Assembly: GCA_963726065.1 (NCBI GenBank)
Contig: CAVSAU010000019.1
Location: 62,001 to 126,000, forward strand
Direction of reading: 5' to 3'
From: Neomesorhizobium sp963726065
GTDB lineage: Bacteria > Pseudomonadota > Alphaproteobacteria > Rhizobiales > Rhizobiaceae
DNA length: 64,000 nucleotides
Shown: piece after piece, positions 17,351 to 26,723 of the stretch
Layout: each line of letters starts with the position of its first letter
Numbering within the stretch: the first letter of the stretch is position 1
The notes under the pieces: model-generated
The model's input: the letters and a program-made list of their open reading frames with translations, nothing else
The model's database searches: none
What the model was told of the DNA's origin: nothing
Translations under genes and position numbers: made by a program

Positions 17351-18940
17351 TCAGGCTTCGAGCCAGCATTTGGCGAGCACGTAGCCGTTCATCAGCTCCT
17401 GGTGCGGGTCGTCGATCCAGCCTCCAACCTTGGCGCCTGTCGCGTCAATGAACTGGTTGAACATCGGCAGGATGAGGCCGCCTTCGTCGCGCACGATCAT
17501 CGCCATGTCGCGATACATCGCCTTGCGCTTGGCCTCGTCAAGTTCGGCGCGCGCGGTCAGAAGCATCGTGTCGAAATCCGGGCGCAGGAAGCGGGTATCG
17601 TTCCAATCCGCCGTCGAAAGATAGGCGGTGGAATACATCTGGTCCTGTGTCGAGCGGCCGCCCCAGTAGGAGGTCGAGAAGGGCTGCTTGTTCCAGACTT
17701 CCGACCAGTAGCCGTCGCCCGGTTCACGCTTGACCTCGATCTGGATGCCCGCCTTGGCGCAGCTCTGCTGATAAAGCTGAGCGGCGTCGACGGCGCCCGG
17801 GAAGGCGACGTCCGAGGTGCGCAGGAGAACGGTGCCCTCATGCCCGGATTTCTTGTAGAGGAACTTGGCCTGGTCGGGATCGAACTTGCGCTGTTCAATA
17901 TCGTCGGAAAACAACGGATAGGAGGCATTGATCGGGAAATCGTTGCCGAGCGAACCGTAGCCTCTCAACACCTTGTCGAGCATCTCCTCGCGGTCCATCG
18001 CCAGCTTCAGCGCCATGCGAAGGTCGTTGTTGTCGAACGGCGCGGTGTTGCAATGCATGATGAAGACGTAGTGGCCGGGGCCGGAGTGGTTGCGGATGGT
18101 GACGCCGGGCACGCGCTTGATGAGGTCAACGATCTTAGGCTCGACGCGGTTGATCACATGGACCTGGCCGCCCTGCAAAGCTGAGGTGCGGGCAGTCGCG
18201 TCGTTGATGACGATGATCTCGACCTGATCCGCGTGGCCCATTTTGTCGGCCTGCCAATAATTGGCGAAGCGCTCGCCACCATGGCGCACGCCGGGCTCGT
18301 TCACGGAGATCTTGTAGGGGCCGGCCGAAATGCCGGCATCCGCACCGTCCTTGCCGCCATTGGGCTGCACGATTAGGTGGTAGTCGGAGAGCAGGTATGG
18401 AAGATCGGCGTTCGGCTCCTTGAGCGTGAGCACCACCTCCTTGCCGTTGACCTTGATGGTTTCAATGCCCTTCATGTAACCAAGGGCGCCGGACTTGGAC
18501 TTCTCGTCCGAATGGCGTTCGAGTGTCGCAGCGACGTCTTCGGCGCTCACTGTCTTGCCGTTGTGGAATTCGATGCCGTCGCGGATCTTCAGCGTCCACA
18601 CCTTGGCATCGTCGGAGGAGCCGATCTCCTCGGCAATGCGGTATTCCAGCGCGCCTTCGGGCGACAACTCGACGATCATTTCGCCCCACATCTTGCCGAA
18701 GGCGAACGGCACCTGGGTCATGAAAAGCGCTGGATCGAGGCTGTTGGTGGATTCGCCGCCAACGAGGCCGGCCTTGAGGACGCCGCCCTTGACCGGTCCG
18801 GCCGCACGCGCAGCGCTGCCAAGCAGCGAATTGGCAAAGCTCGCCGTGACGCCGAGAGCGGCGGCGCGGCCCAGAAAATCACGCCGGCTGAGCTTGCCGG
18901 CAGCTACACGATGGCTCAGGAATTCCAGTTCATTCGACAT
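17351..18940 (-). CDS. ABC transporter substrate-binding protein, peptide/opine family 5 (copy 2)
   Basis: 529 residues from the ATG at 18940, which follows GGAG/GAGG elements; a longer frame upstream has no homology. Twin-arginine export signal (KLSRRDFLGRAAALG, cleavage after GSAARA). The body aligns with copy 1 at 12217-13809 over its full length, with long identical blocks such as DVAFPGAVDAAQLYQQSCAKA and GDGYWSEVWNKQPFS (copy 1 shares these blocks). It is the first gene of the permease-ATPase operon. The region upstream holds a 15-base palindrome. The duplication suggests that the importer serves two related ligands, which is inference. Confidence 0.88.
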   Translation of the reverse strand: MSNELEFLSHRVAAGKLSRRDFLGRAAALGVTASFANSLLGSAARAAGPVKGGVLKAGLVGGESTNSLDPALFMTQVPFAFGKMWGEMIVELSPEGALEYRIAEEIGSSDDAKVWTLKIRDGIEFHNGKTVSAEDVAATLERHSDEKSKSGALGYMKGIETIKVNGKEVVLTLKEPNADLPYLLSDYHLIVQPNGGKDGADAGISAGPYKISVNEPGVRHGGERFANYWQADKMGHADQVEIIVINDATARTSALQGGQVHVINRVEPKIVDLIKRVPGVTIRNHSGPGHYVFIMHCNTAPFDNNDLRMALKLAMDREEMLDKVLRGYGSLGNDFPINASYPLFSDDIEQRKFDPDQAKFLYKKSGHEGTVLLRTSDVAFPGAVDAAQLYQQSCAKAGIQIEVKREPGDGYWSEVWNKQPFSTSYWGGRSTQDQMYSTAYLSTADWNDTRFLRPDFDTMLLTARAELDEAKRKAMYRDMAMIVRDEGGLILPMFNQFIDATGAKVGGWIDDPHQELMNGYVLAKCWLEA

Positions 18941-19044
18941 GCGATGTTCCTCACTCCTTTGGTGCCGCACTTCGGCATCTTTTACGTTTTTTGTAGCAGG
19001 AATATTGAACGTAAGGGAAACCATGCCGCAAGGCCGAATGCGAC

Positions 19045-19059
19045 ATTACGTGGCGTAAT
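19045..19059. promoter_or_regulatory. Perfect 15-base palindrome upstream of the ABC operon, candidate operator
   Basis: ATTACGTGGCGTAAT (6+3+6 perfect dyad), about 105 bases before the start of binding protein 2, inside the 150-base gap after the CocE-type hydrolase. It is flanked by a direct repeat CATGCCGCA at 19022-19030 and 19063-19071. A regulator-binding site is the simplest reading; no regulator gene is adjacent. Confidence 0.4.
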
Positions 19060-19092
19060 TTGCATGCCGCATTTGGACCAATCGGCAAGCCT

Positions 19093-21104
19093 TCAGATAT
19101 GGTCGCGCGCGATGGTTTCCTCGAAATTACGCTCAAAGACGACCACATCGCCTTCGAAGGCGACGATGCGGCCTGTCAAATGGAAGTTTTGCGCGTCGGA
19201 TCGCATTTTTGTGAAGGTTTCGGTCCTGACCGACCATTCATTTCGCGACAAGGTTTGCGTCCAGTGTGTCTCACCCTCGGCGGAGAGCGGGTCGGCGGGG
19301 TCGATCCTCCAGACTTCCCGTGCAATGCCGCCGTTGACGAGGCCGTGGTCACTGTCGCGCACTTCGCCGAAGTCGTCGACGATGCTTAGTATTACCGAAC
19401 CGGTCGCCGGATCGCGATCGACGCTGCGGCTGTTGGAGCTTTCGCGGAGCGTCTCCACCCTCCAGGGCGTAGCGCCTTCCGGTTCGGGAAACGACACGTC
19501 GTCGATGATGCAAGATGCGAGGACTGGCAGTTCAATCGTGCCTGAGGACAGCGTCAGCGTGACCGGTTCTGGCGACGGCCAGACCAGCGGCCAATAGGTT
19601 GAAGAGATGGCCACACGCAGGCTGTGGCCGGCAGCGACTTGGTATGCGATATCATCGAGCTTCAGCACGATGTCCATCGTCTTTTCGGGCACGATCTCCT
19701 GCGGAAATTCGTGGCTGTCGCGATGGCAGAGATTGAGCACGCCGTAGCTGATGCGTGTCGAGGCTCCGTCCGGCTGCACGTCGCAGAGCCTGACGGCGAC
19801 CATGGCGCGCCGACGGTCGGCCGCTAGTTTCAGCCGTATGACCGGCGACCCCACTATATCGAGCGGGTCTGTCCAGCGGCGGAGAACTGAAGCACGCCGA
19901 CCTTTCGTCGTCGATGCGCTGATCGCCGGGCAGTTCGGGGCCAAGCCAGATCGCGCAATATTCACCGCTCGCCATGCCGCAGTCCTGCGGCGAGGCGATA
20001 TGCGTCGCTGACAGGGCCACCGGCCCTTTGGCCAGCACTCCGTCATTGCCAAGATGCAGGCGCAACACCGAAATATCGGGCGAGATCCCATCCTTCAGTG
20101 GCGATCCAGCGGCCGGGGCGTTCCTCGTACCAATCCCGAGGCGGTACCGAATCCATGACGTAGACGCGCATCGCGGGCTCGCCGTCGATGCCGGTATCGA
20201 TGCCTTTCAGCCAGCGGTCCCACCAGCGCAGCGCCTCCTGTAGGAAGCCAATGGCCGGGTTGGGCACGGCGAAATGCGGATATTTGTGGATCCACGGGCC
20301 GATGATCCCCTTCGCCGGCGCCTGGACATTTTCGACGATACGGGCGACCGCATTCTTGTAGGCGTCGCCCCAGCCGCCGACGGCGAGGGTGGCGGCCTTG
20401 ATTGCTGAAAAGTCCTCGCAGACCGAACCGCGTTTCCAATAGACGTCGCGGCGCTGATGATTCAGCCAGACAGCGGGCAGGAAGGGTTCGTGTTCGAGCC
20501 GCTCGAACCACATGTCGCGCCATTTGTTGTCGCCGGCCAGGACCGGGTCCGGCGGCCGTGACGAATAGGAGAGCATGGTGGCGCCCCAGCCCATATTTTC
20601 GTTGAGCAGCAACCCGCCCTTGTAGTGGATGTCGTCGGCATAACGGTCATCGGTGGAGCACAGCGTGATGATCGCCTTGAGGGCTGGAGGCTGCTTCGCG
20701 GCGACTTGCAGTGCATTGAAGCCGCCCCAGGAAATGCCCATCATGCCCACGGTGCCGGAGCACCAAGGTTGCGCAGCCGCCCAAGCGATGACGTCGCAGG
20801 CATCCTGCAGTTCCTGCTCGCTGTACTCGTCCTCCATGATGCCTTCCGAATCGCCGTTGCCGCGCATGTCGACACGGATCGACGCATAGCCATGACCGGC
20901 GAAATAAGGGTGGGTGAGGCAGTCGCGCGCCGTGGTGCCGTCGCGTTTGCGGTAGGGCAGGTGCTCGAGGATCGCCGGCACCGGATTTCTATCGGCGTCC
21001 TCGGGCATCCATATGCGCGCCGAGAGGCGGCAGCCGTCCGGCATGACAATGCCGACGTCGGGGAATTCAACGACTTTTCGAGGGAAATCTGTGACGGTTT
21101 TCAA
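19093..21104 (-). pseudogene. CocE/NonD family serine hydrolase, two frameshifts
   Basis: Across three frames this is a complete X-Pro dipeptidyl-peptidase/CocE-like hydrolase of about 670 residues. The alpha/beta-hydrolase core has YRKRDGT, the nucleophile elbow MMGISWGGFNA and IGPWIHKYPH with the likely catalytic His; the C-terminal jelly-roll domain (PVIRLKLAADRR, AGHSLRVAISSTYWPLVWPS) follows. The first break is at about 20089 (TGGGATC; dropping one G gives WISPDISVLRLHLGNDG), the second at about 19873 (CTGGACAGACC; dropping one G gives DPLDIVGSPVIRL). Both look like single-base insertions. Likely TTG start at 21104 with GGAG upstream, reading MKTVTDFP. It may cleave an acyl amino acid or peptide imported by the adjacent ABC system. 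Confidence 0.75.
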
Positions 21105-21275
21105 TCGACATGCTCCACCGGCCAAGTGGCGCATACGCCTTGGACGGATGCAAGCCGGACCGGCGACGGCCAATATCGCCGATGCGACTTCGTTGGGGCT
21201 TGCCGCTTGCCACGCTATCGTGGGGAAGCGCGATCGCTGCGGCGATTTACGAAAGTAATCGCGCTGACGCTGACG

Positions 21276-21861
<586 letters not shown>

Positions 21862-21869
<8 letters not shown>

Positions 21870-22386
21870 GGTCAGACGGTTCCGGCAGGTGGATTTCGTA
21901 AGGATGCGAAAAATAGAATTCTTCGAGATTGGAGCCGTCGCCGATGCGGTCGACGACGAGGAAATCCTGCTGCTCGCCGATTGGCGTCAGCACACCATGC
22001 CAGAGGTTGCGGGGGTAGTTCACGCCCTGGCCGGGGCGGGTCAGAAAGGCATGCGGGGCGCCAGGACCGTCCTTGTCGTCAGGGCAGACGACGACGAGGA
22101 AAGGCCGCGGCGACAGCGGGATGAAGGCCTGGCTGCCCAGGGGGTGGCGCTCGACCATCGAGAGCTGCAGCGGGAAGCTGTAGGGCGTGCCTTTGAAGAT
22201 GTTGATGATGACGCGTCCGTTCGGCCCACCGGCCTCCGCCGTGGCCAGCGCATGGTAGCGTTCGCACCTGCCGTTGTTGATCGGATAGTGGTGCGCACCT
22301 TCGGTTTCGATGACCTCGCCGAACGGTGCGAAGGCCTCGCGGGTGAGCGTCTGTGCTTTGACGATACGGTCCACGCGCAAATCCAT
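21862..22386 (-). CDS. allA: Ureidoglycolate lyase
   Basis: 174 residues, the usual AllA length. Start at 22386 (MDLRVDRIVKAQTLT) is chosen because it matches the family N-terminus; the longer frame upstream only overlaps allE out of phase. Family features: FAPFGEVIE, NNGRCERYH, the cupin-like core FIPLSPRPFLVVVCP and the metal/substrate strand YPRNLWHGVLTPIG. The enzyme splits ureidoglycolate into glyoxylate and urea, the last ureide step. It lies between allE (8 bases upstream) and the deaminase (overlapping). Glyoxylate produced here can be handled by the glycerate branch at 34.8 kb. Confidence 0.9.
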
Positions 22387-22394
22387 CCTGTCAG

Positions 22395-23249
22395 CTAGCC
22401 CCTGTTGAATGGCGTGCCGAGCTTCATGTGCCGGTTCACGTCCTTGTAGAGAAGGTAGCGGAAATTGCCGGGGCCGCCGGCATAACAGGCCTGCGGGCAG
22501 AAGGCGCGCAGCCACATGTAATCGCCGGCCTGCACCTCCACCCAGTCCTGGTTGAGGCGGTACACCGCCTTGCCCTCCAGCACGTAGAGCCCGTGTTCCA
22601 TCACATGCGTTTCGGGGAAAGGGATGACGCCGCCGGGGCCGATCGTGACGATGGTGACGTGCATGTCGTGGCGAAGGTCCGCCGGGTCGACGAAGCGGGT
22701 CGTCGCCCATTTGCCATCGGTGTCCGGCATCTCGGTCGGGGCGATGTCGTTCTCGTTGGCGAAGATCGGCGCCGGCGCCTCGATGCCTTCGACGAACTCG
22801 TAGGCCTTGCGCACCCAATGGAAGCGGGCGGTGCTGCTGCTCTCGTTGCGCAGGCTCCATTTGGCCGCCGGCGGCAGGAAGGCATAACCGCCGGGCTTCA
22901 TCACATGGCTCTTTCCGTCGAGGCGCACGGTGATCTCGCCTTCGACCACGAACAGCACGCCCTCCGCGCCGGCGTCCGGCTCCGGCTGGTCGCTGCCGCC
23001 GCCCGGCTGCACTTCCATGATGTACTGCGAGAAGGTTTCTGCGAAGCCGGAGAGCGGGCGGGCGATGATCCACAGCCGAGTCTTGTCCCAGAAGGGCAGG
23101 TACGACGCGACAATATCGCTGAATTCGCGCCTGGGGATGACCGCATAGGCTTCCGTAAACACGGCGCGGTCTGTGATCAGGTCGGTTTGCGGCGGCAATC
23201 CGCCTTTCGGCGCGTAGTAGGTGCGGTCGGTCATCTTCATCATATCCAT
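22395..23249 (-). CDS. allE: (S)-ureidoglycine aminohydrolase
   Basis: 284-residue bicupin. N-terminal cupin region: FVVEGEITVRLDGKSHVMKP and GGYAFLPPAAKW. The C-terminal cupin holds the Mn-binding pattern HVMEHGLYVLEGKAVYRLN, with GDYMWLRAFCPQACYAGG after it. These match AllE (YlbA), which converts (S)-ureidoglycine to (S)-ureidoglycolate plus ammonia. It lies 10 bases after the allantoinase fusion gene and 8 bases before allA. Several near-tandem ATGs (MDMMKM) make the exact start uncertain by a few codons. Confidence 0.9.
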   Translation of the reverse strand: MDMMKMTDRTYYAPKGGLPPQTDLITDRAVFTEAYAVIPRREFSDIVASYLPFWDKTRLWIIARPLSGFAETFSQYIMEVQPGGGSDQPEPDAGAEGVLFVVEGEITVRLDGKSHVMKPGGYAFLPPAAKWSLRNESSSTARFHWVRKAYEFVEGIEAPAPIFANENDIAPTEMPDTDGKWATTRFVDPADLRHDMHVTIVTIGPGGVIPFPETHVMEHGLYVLEGKAVYRLNQDWVEVQAGDYMWLRAFCPQACYAGGPGNFRYLLYKDVNRHMKLGTPFNRG

Positions 23250-23259
23250 CGGTTCAGAC

Positions 23260-24693
23260 CTATGCAGGCAAAATATCTTGCAGGCGCAGTAGCGCGATAC
23301 GCTCCACTTGCCGGCAGGCGGTGTCGAATTCGGTGCGGCGATCGTTGCCGATGCGGCTTTCGAAGGCGGCGAGTATCTCGTCCTTGCTCTTGCCTTTCAC
23401 CGCGATGATGAAGGGGAAGCCGAAGGTTGTGACATAGGCCGCGTTGAGTTTCGAAAACAGCTCGCGTTCGTTGTCGGTCAAGGCATCGAGCCCGGCGGAA
23501 GCCTGTTCCTTTGTCGATTCTTCGGTCAGTCGCCTCGCCTGGGCCAACTTGCCGGCGAGGTCTGGGTGGGCGGTGAGCACGCCCAGCCGTTCCTTTTCGC
23601 TGGCTGAGCGGAAAACGCGGCAAAGCGCATTGTGTAGACCGCCGGCGGTATCGTGCGCAGGGCCGAGTTCCAGCCTGAAGGCACGTTCGGCAATCCATGG
23701 CGAATGTTCGAAGATACTGCCGAACCGTTCGACGAACTCCAGTTCGGCCAGGCGCGAGGGACGCAATGCCCGTGCCTGGTAGGGGTGCTTCGCACGCCAG
23801 TGTTCGGCAATGTCGATGCGACGGGCGAGCCAGACCTTGTCGTGCGACTTCACATAGTCGATGAAGCGCTGCAGGGCCGCGGCGCGGCCGGGGCGGCCGA
23901 TCAGCCGGCAGTGCAGGCCTATGCTCATCATGCCCGGCCGCCCGGCCTGGCCTTCGGCATAGAGCGTATCGAACGCATCCTTCAGATAGGCGAAGAACTG
24001 GTCGCCCGAGTTGAAGCCCTGCGGTGTGGCGAAACGCATGTCGTTAGCATCGAGCGTGTAGGGGATGATCAACTGTGGCGGGATGGCGTTGCCATGGCCG
24101 TCGTGATCGAGCCAATAGGGCAGGTCGTCGTCATAGGTATCCGAAATGTAGGCGAAACCGCCTTCCTCGGCGACAAGACGAACGGTGTTGACCGACGTGC
24201 GGCCGGTGTACCACCCGGTCGGACGCTCGCCGGTCACTTCGGTATGAAGCGTGATCGCCTCCTCGATGTGGCGGCGCTCGTCTTCGGCGGCGTAGTCGCG
24301 GTAATCGATCCATTTCAGGCCATGGGAAGCGATCTCCCAGCCGGCTTGCTGCATGGCGGTTACCTGGTCCGGCGAGCGGGCGAGCGCTGTGGCGACGCCG
24401 TAAACGGTAACCGGGACTTGCGCTGCGGTGAACATGCGATGGAGCCGCCAGAAGCCGGCGCGGGCGCCGTATTCGTAGATCGATTCCATGTTCCAGTGGC
24501 GAAGTCCTTGCCAGGGCGCGGCGCCGACGATCTCGGACAGGAACGCTTCGGAGGCCGCATCGCCGTGAAGGACGCAGTTTTCACCGCCCTCTTCGTAATT
24601 GACGACGAACTGTACGCACACTTTCGCGTCATCCGGCCATTTCGGATCCGGCGAATTGGCGCCGTAGCCACGCATGTCGCGTTGGTATCGCAT
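23260..24693 (-). CDS. puuE: Allantoinase (PuuE) fused to OHCU decarboxylase (UraD)
   Basis: 477 residues. Residues 1 to about 300 are a polysaccharide-deacetylase-like allantoinase: NYEEGGENCVLHGD, ASHGLKWIDY, GWYTGRTS and the late GLHCRLIGRPGR. Residues about 315-477 are an OHCU decarboxylase: the LHNALCRVF histidine, AHPDLAGKLA and NAAYVTTFGFPFIIAVKGKS. One polypeptide thus converts 5-hydroxyisourate-derived OHCU to S-allantoin and opens allantoin to allantoate. ATG at 24693 (MRYQRDMRGYG) fits family starts; a TTG three codons earlier with GGGAG at better spacing is an alternative. First gene of puuE-allE-allA-deaminase, divergent from hiuH. Confidence 0.88.
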   Translation of the reverse strand: MRYQRDMRGYGANSPDPKWPDDAKVCVQFVVNYEEGGENCVLHGDAASEAFLSEIVGAAPWQGLRHWNMESIYEYGARAGFWRLHRMFTAAQVPVTVYGVATALARSPDQVTAMQQAGWEIASHGLKWIDYRDYAAEDERRHIEEAITLHTEVTGERPTGWYTGRTSVNTVRLVAEEGGFAYISDTYDDDLPYWLDHDGHGNAIPPQLIIPYTLDANDMRFATPQGFNSGDQFFAYLKDAFDTLYAEGQAGRPGMMSIGLHCRLIGRPGRAAALQRFIDYVKSHDKVWLARRIDIAEHWRAKHPYQARALRPSRLAELEFVERFGSIFEHSPWIAERAFRLELGPAHDTAGGLHNALCRVFRSASEKERLGVLTAHPDLAGKLAQARRLTEESTKEQASAGLDALTDNERELFSKLNAAYVTTFGFPFIIAVKGKSKDEILAAFESRIGNDRRTEFDTACRQVERIALLRLQDILPA

Positions 24694-24766
24694 ATCCCTC
24701 AACCTGCATGCTCCCGATTGCTTGCATAAAGATTATCGGAAGGGGTCGGCCAACATTCCCCCCAAA

Positions 24767-24778
24767 ATTTTTGAAAGT
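24767..24778 (+). promoter_or_regulatory. 12-base motif shared with the puuD promoter region (copy 1)
   Basis: TTTTTGAAAGTC, in the 175-base divergent region between puuE-uraD and hiuH. The same 12 bases occur at 31609-31620 between the LysR regulator and puuD. Both sites are in AT-rich patches of otherwise GC-rich DNA and both serve urate/ureide genes. A common regulator site, possibly for the LysR protein, is an inference. Confidence 0.4.
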
Positions 24779-24868
24779 CTTTTTGTGGCCCTCTGCTTCA
24801 CCGGGACTTATGCATGGCATTTAATTGGCGCACAATTGATCGTTCGTGTTCGGATGCAGGGAGGCACA

Positions 24869-25234
24869 ATGTCGAAGACTGATGGCGGGCGACTGACGAC
24901 CCACGTTCTGGATACGGCTTCCGGAAAGCCGGCTGCCGGGCTGTCGATTGCCCTCTACCGAGTGAGCGGCAATTCACACCGCAAACTGAAGACCGTCGTG
25001 ACGAATTCCGACGGACGTTGCGATGAGCCGTTGCTCCAAGGCAAGGCTTTCCAACCGGGCCAGTACGAACTCATTTTCTCCGCAGGAGACTATTTCCGCG
25101 CCTTTGGCATGGATCTTCCGGATCCGATGTTCCTCGACCAGGTGCCGATCCGCTTCGGCATGTCGGAGGATAAACACTACCATGTGCCGCTGCTCATCTC
25201 GCCCTACGGCTATTCGACCTATCGGGGAAGCTGA
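24869..25234 (+). CDS. hiuH: 5-hydroxyisourate hydrolase
   Basis: 121-residue transthyretin-like protein. It has the diagnostic N-terminal TTHVLDTASGKPA (His12 in the active site) and the C-terminal tetrapeptide YRGS. GGWDD-type strands are replaced by SDGRCDEPLL as in bacterial members. It hydrolyses 5-hydroxyisourate, the product of urate oxidation by PuuD, to OHCU. ATG at 24869 follows AGGGAGG. The xdhA start lies three bases after its stop, so hiuH-xdhA-xdhB-xdhC are probably one transcript. Confidence 0.93.
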   Translation: MSKTDGGRLTTHVLDTASGKPAAGLSIALYRVSGNSHRKLKTVVTNSDGRCDEPLLQGKAFQPGQYELIFSAGDYFRAFGMDLPDPMFLDQVPIRFGMSEDKHYHVPLLISPYGYSTYRGS

Positions 25235-25237
25235 GCC

Positions 25238-26716
25238 ATGGCGATCAAGACCCGCAACGAAATCCGCTTTTTGCTTAACAGCGAGACGGTGACGCTGAAG
25301 GACGTGGCTCCCGATGAAACGCTGCTCGACTATCTCAGGCTGCGCCGTTCGTTGCGGGGTTCCAAGGAAGGCTGCGCAGAAGGCGATTGCGGCGCCTGCA
25401 CGGTGCTGGTCGGCCGGCTGAGCGACGGCAAGCTCGTGTATGAAAGCGTCAATGCCTGCATCCGTTTCATGGGTTCGCTCGACGGCCTGCATGTGGTGAC
25501 AATCGAGCACCTGCGCGGCGAGGGCGGGAACCTGCATCCGGTGCAGCAGGCGATGGTCGATTTCCATGGTTCGCAATGTGGCTTCTGCACGCCCGGCTTC
25601 GTGATGTCGCTCTATGGCTTGTGGATGAGGAGTCCGGAGCCGGGTGACGCAGCCATCGAAAAGGCGCTGCAAGGCAATCTTTGCCGCTGCACCGGCTACG
25701 AGGCGATCGTTCGCGCCGCAAAGGCGATTTCCAGCTATGGCAAGGCGGCAAAGGACCCGCTGGCGGCGGAACGCTCAAGGGTCGCCGCCAGATTGCAGGA
25801 GTGGCGCGACGGATCGCGAGTCGAGATCGGCACCGGCAATGCACGGTTTGCCATTCCGGGAAACGTCGACGATTTCGCGGCGATCCTGGAGGCCGCGCCG
25901 AAAGCCACCGTGGTTGCAGGCTCGACCGATGTCGGGCTGTGGGTGACGAAACATATGAGGGAGATCTCGCCCGCTATCTTCATAGGCAATCTCGAAGGGC
26001 TGCAGACGATTTCGGAGAAGGATGGCGTCATCAGCATCGGCGCCAGCGTCACCTATACCGACGCGTTCGAGCTGCTGTCGAAGCGCATCCCGGCATTCGG
26101 GCCACTGATCGACCGCATAGGCGGCGAGCAGGTGCGCAACATGGGCACGATCGGCGGCAACATCGCCAATGGTTCGCCGATCGGCGATACACCGCCGCCG
26201 CTGATTGCGCTTGGCGCGACGCTGACGCTACGCAAAGGCCGGAAACGCAGGACGATTCCACTGGAAAAATTCTTCGTCGCCTATGGCAAGCAGGACCGGC
26301 TGCCGGGCGAGTTTGTCGAGGCGGTGCACGTGCCGGTGCCGGCCAAATCAGCCAAATTCGCGATCTATAAGATTACCAAGCGACGCGACGAGGACATCAC
26401 CGCCGCACTCGGCGCGTTCTATCTGACGCTCGCCAGGAATGGCATGGTGGAAAATATTCGTATCGCCTATGGCGGCATGGCGGCAACGCCGAAGCGCGCG
26501 ACAGCGGTGGAAAGGGCACTGACTGGCAAACCGTGGTCGGCGGCGACGGTGGAGGCGGCGCTCAATGCCTATGCCGTCGATTTCACGCCGCTGACCGATA
26601 TGCGGGCTTCGGCCGAATACCGCGCCTTGGCGGCGCGCAACCTGCTCAGGCGGTTCTTCGCTGAAACGCAAGGCGGTAAGGCGCCGATCCAGGTTTCGCG
26701 GACAGAGGCGGCGTGA
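25238..26716 (+). CDS. xdhA: Xanthine dehydrogenase small subunit
   Basis: 492 residues. Plant-type [2Fe-2S] motif CAEGDCGAC near residue 46, a second cluster with CGFC near residue 114 and CRC near residue 148, then an FAD-binding domain (VVAGSTDVGLW, GGNIANGSPIGDTPP). The protein passes electrons from the molybdenum site in XdhB to FAD and NAD during oxidation of hypoxanthine and xanthine to urate. Full length for the family. It is followed after 7 bases by xdhB. Cytoplasmic, no signal peptide. Confidence 0.93.
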   Translation: MAIKTRNEIRFLLNSETVTLKDVAPDETLLDYLRLRRSLRGSKEGCAEGDCGACTVLVGRLSDGKLVYESVNACIRFMGSLDGLHVVTIEHLRGEGGNLHPVQQAMVDFHGSQCGFCTPGFVMSLYGLWMRSPEPGDAAIEKALQGNLCRCTGYEAIVRAAKAISSYGKAAKDPLAAERSRVAARLQEWRDGSRVEIGTGNARFAIPGNVDDFAAILEAAPKATVVAGSTDVGLWVTKHMREISPAIFIGNLEGLQTISEKDGVISIGASVTYTDAFELLSKRIPAFGPLIDRIGGEQVRNMGTIGGNIANGSPIGDTPPPLIALGATLTLRKGRKRRTIPLEKFFVAYGKQDRLPGEFVEAVHVPVPAKSAKFAIYKITKRRDEDITAALGAFYLTLARNGMVENIRIAYGGMAATPKRATAVERALTGKPWSAATVEAALNAYAVDFTPLTDMRASAEYRALAARNLLRRFFAETQGGKAPIQVSRTEAA

Positions 26717-26723
26717 GGCAGAG

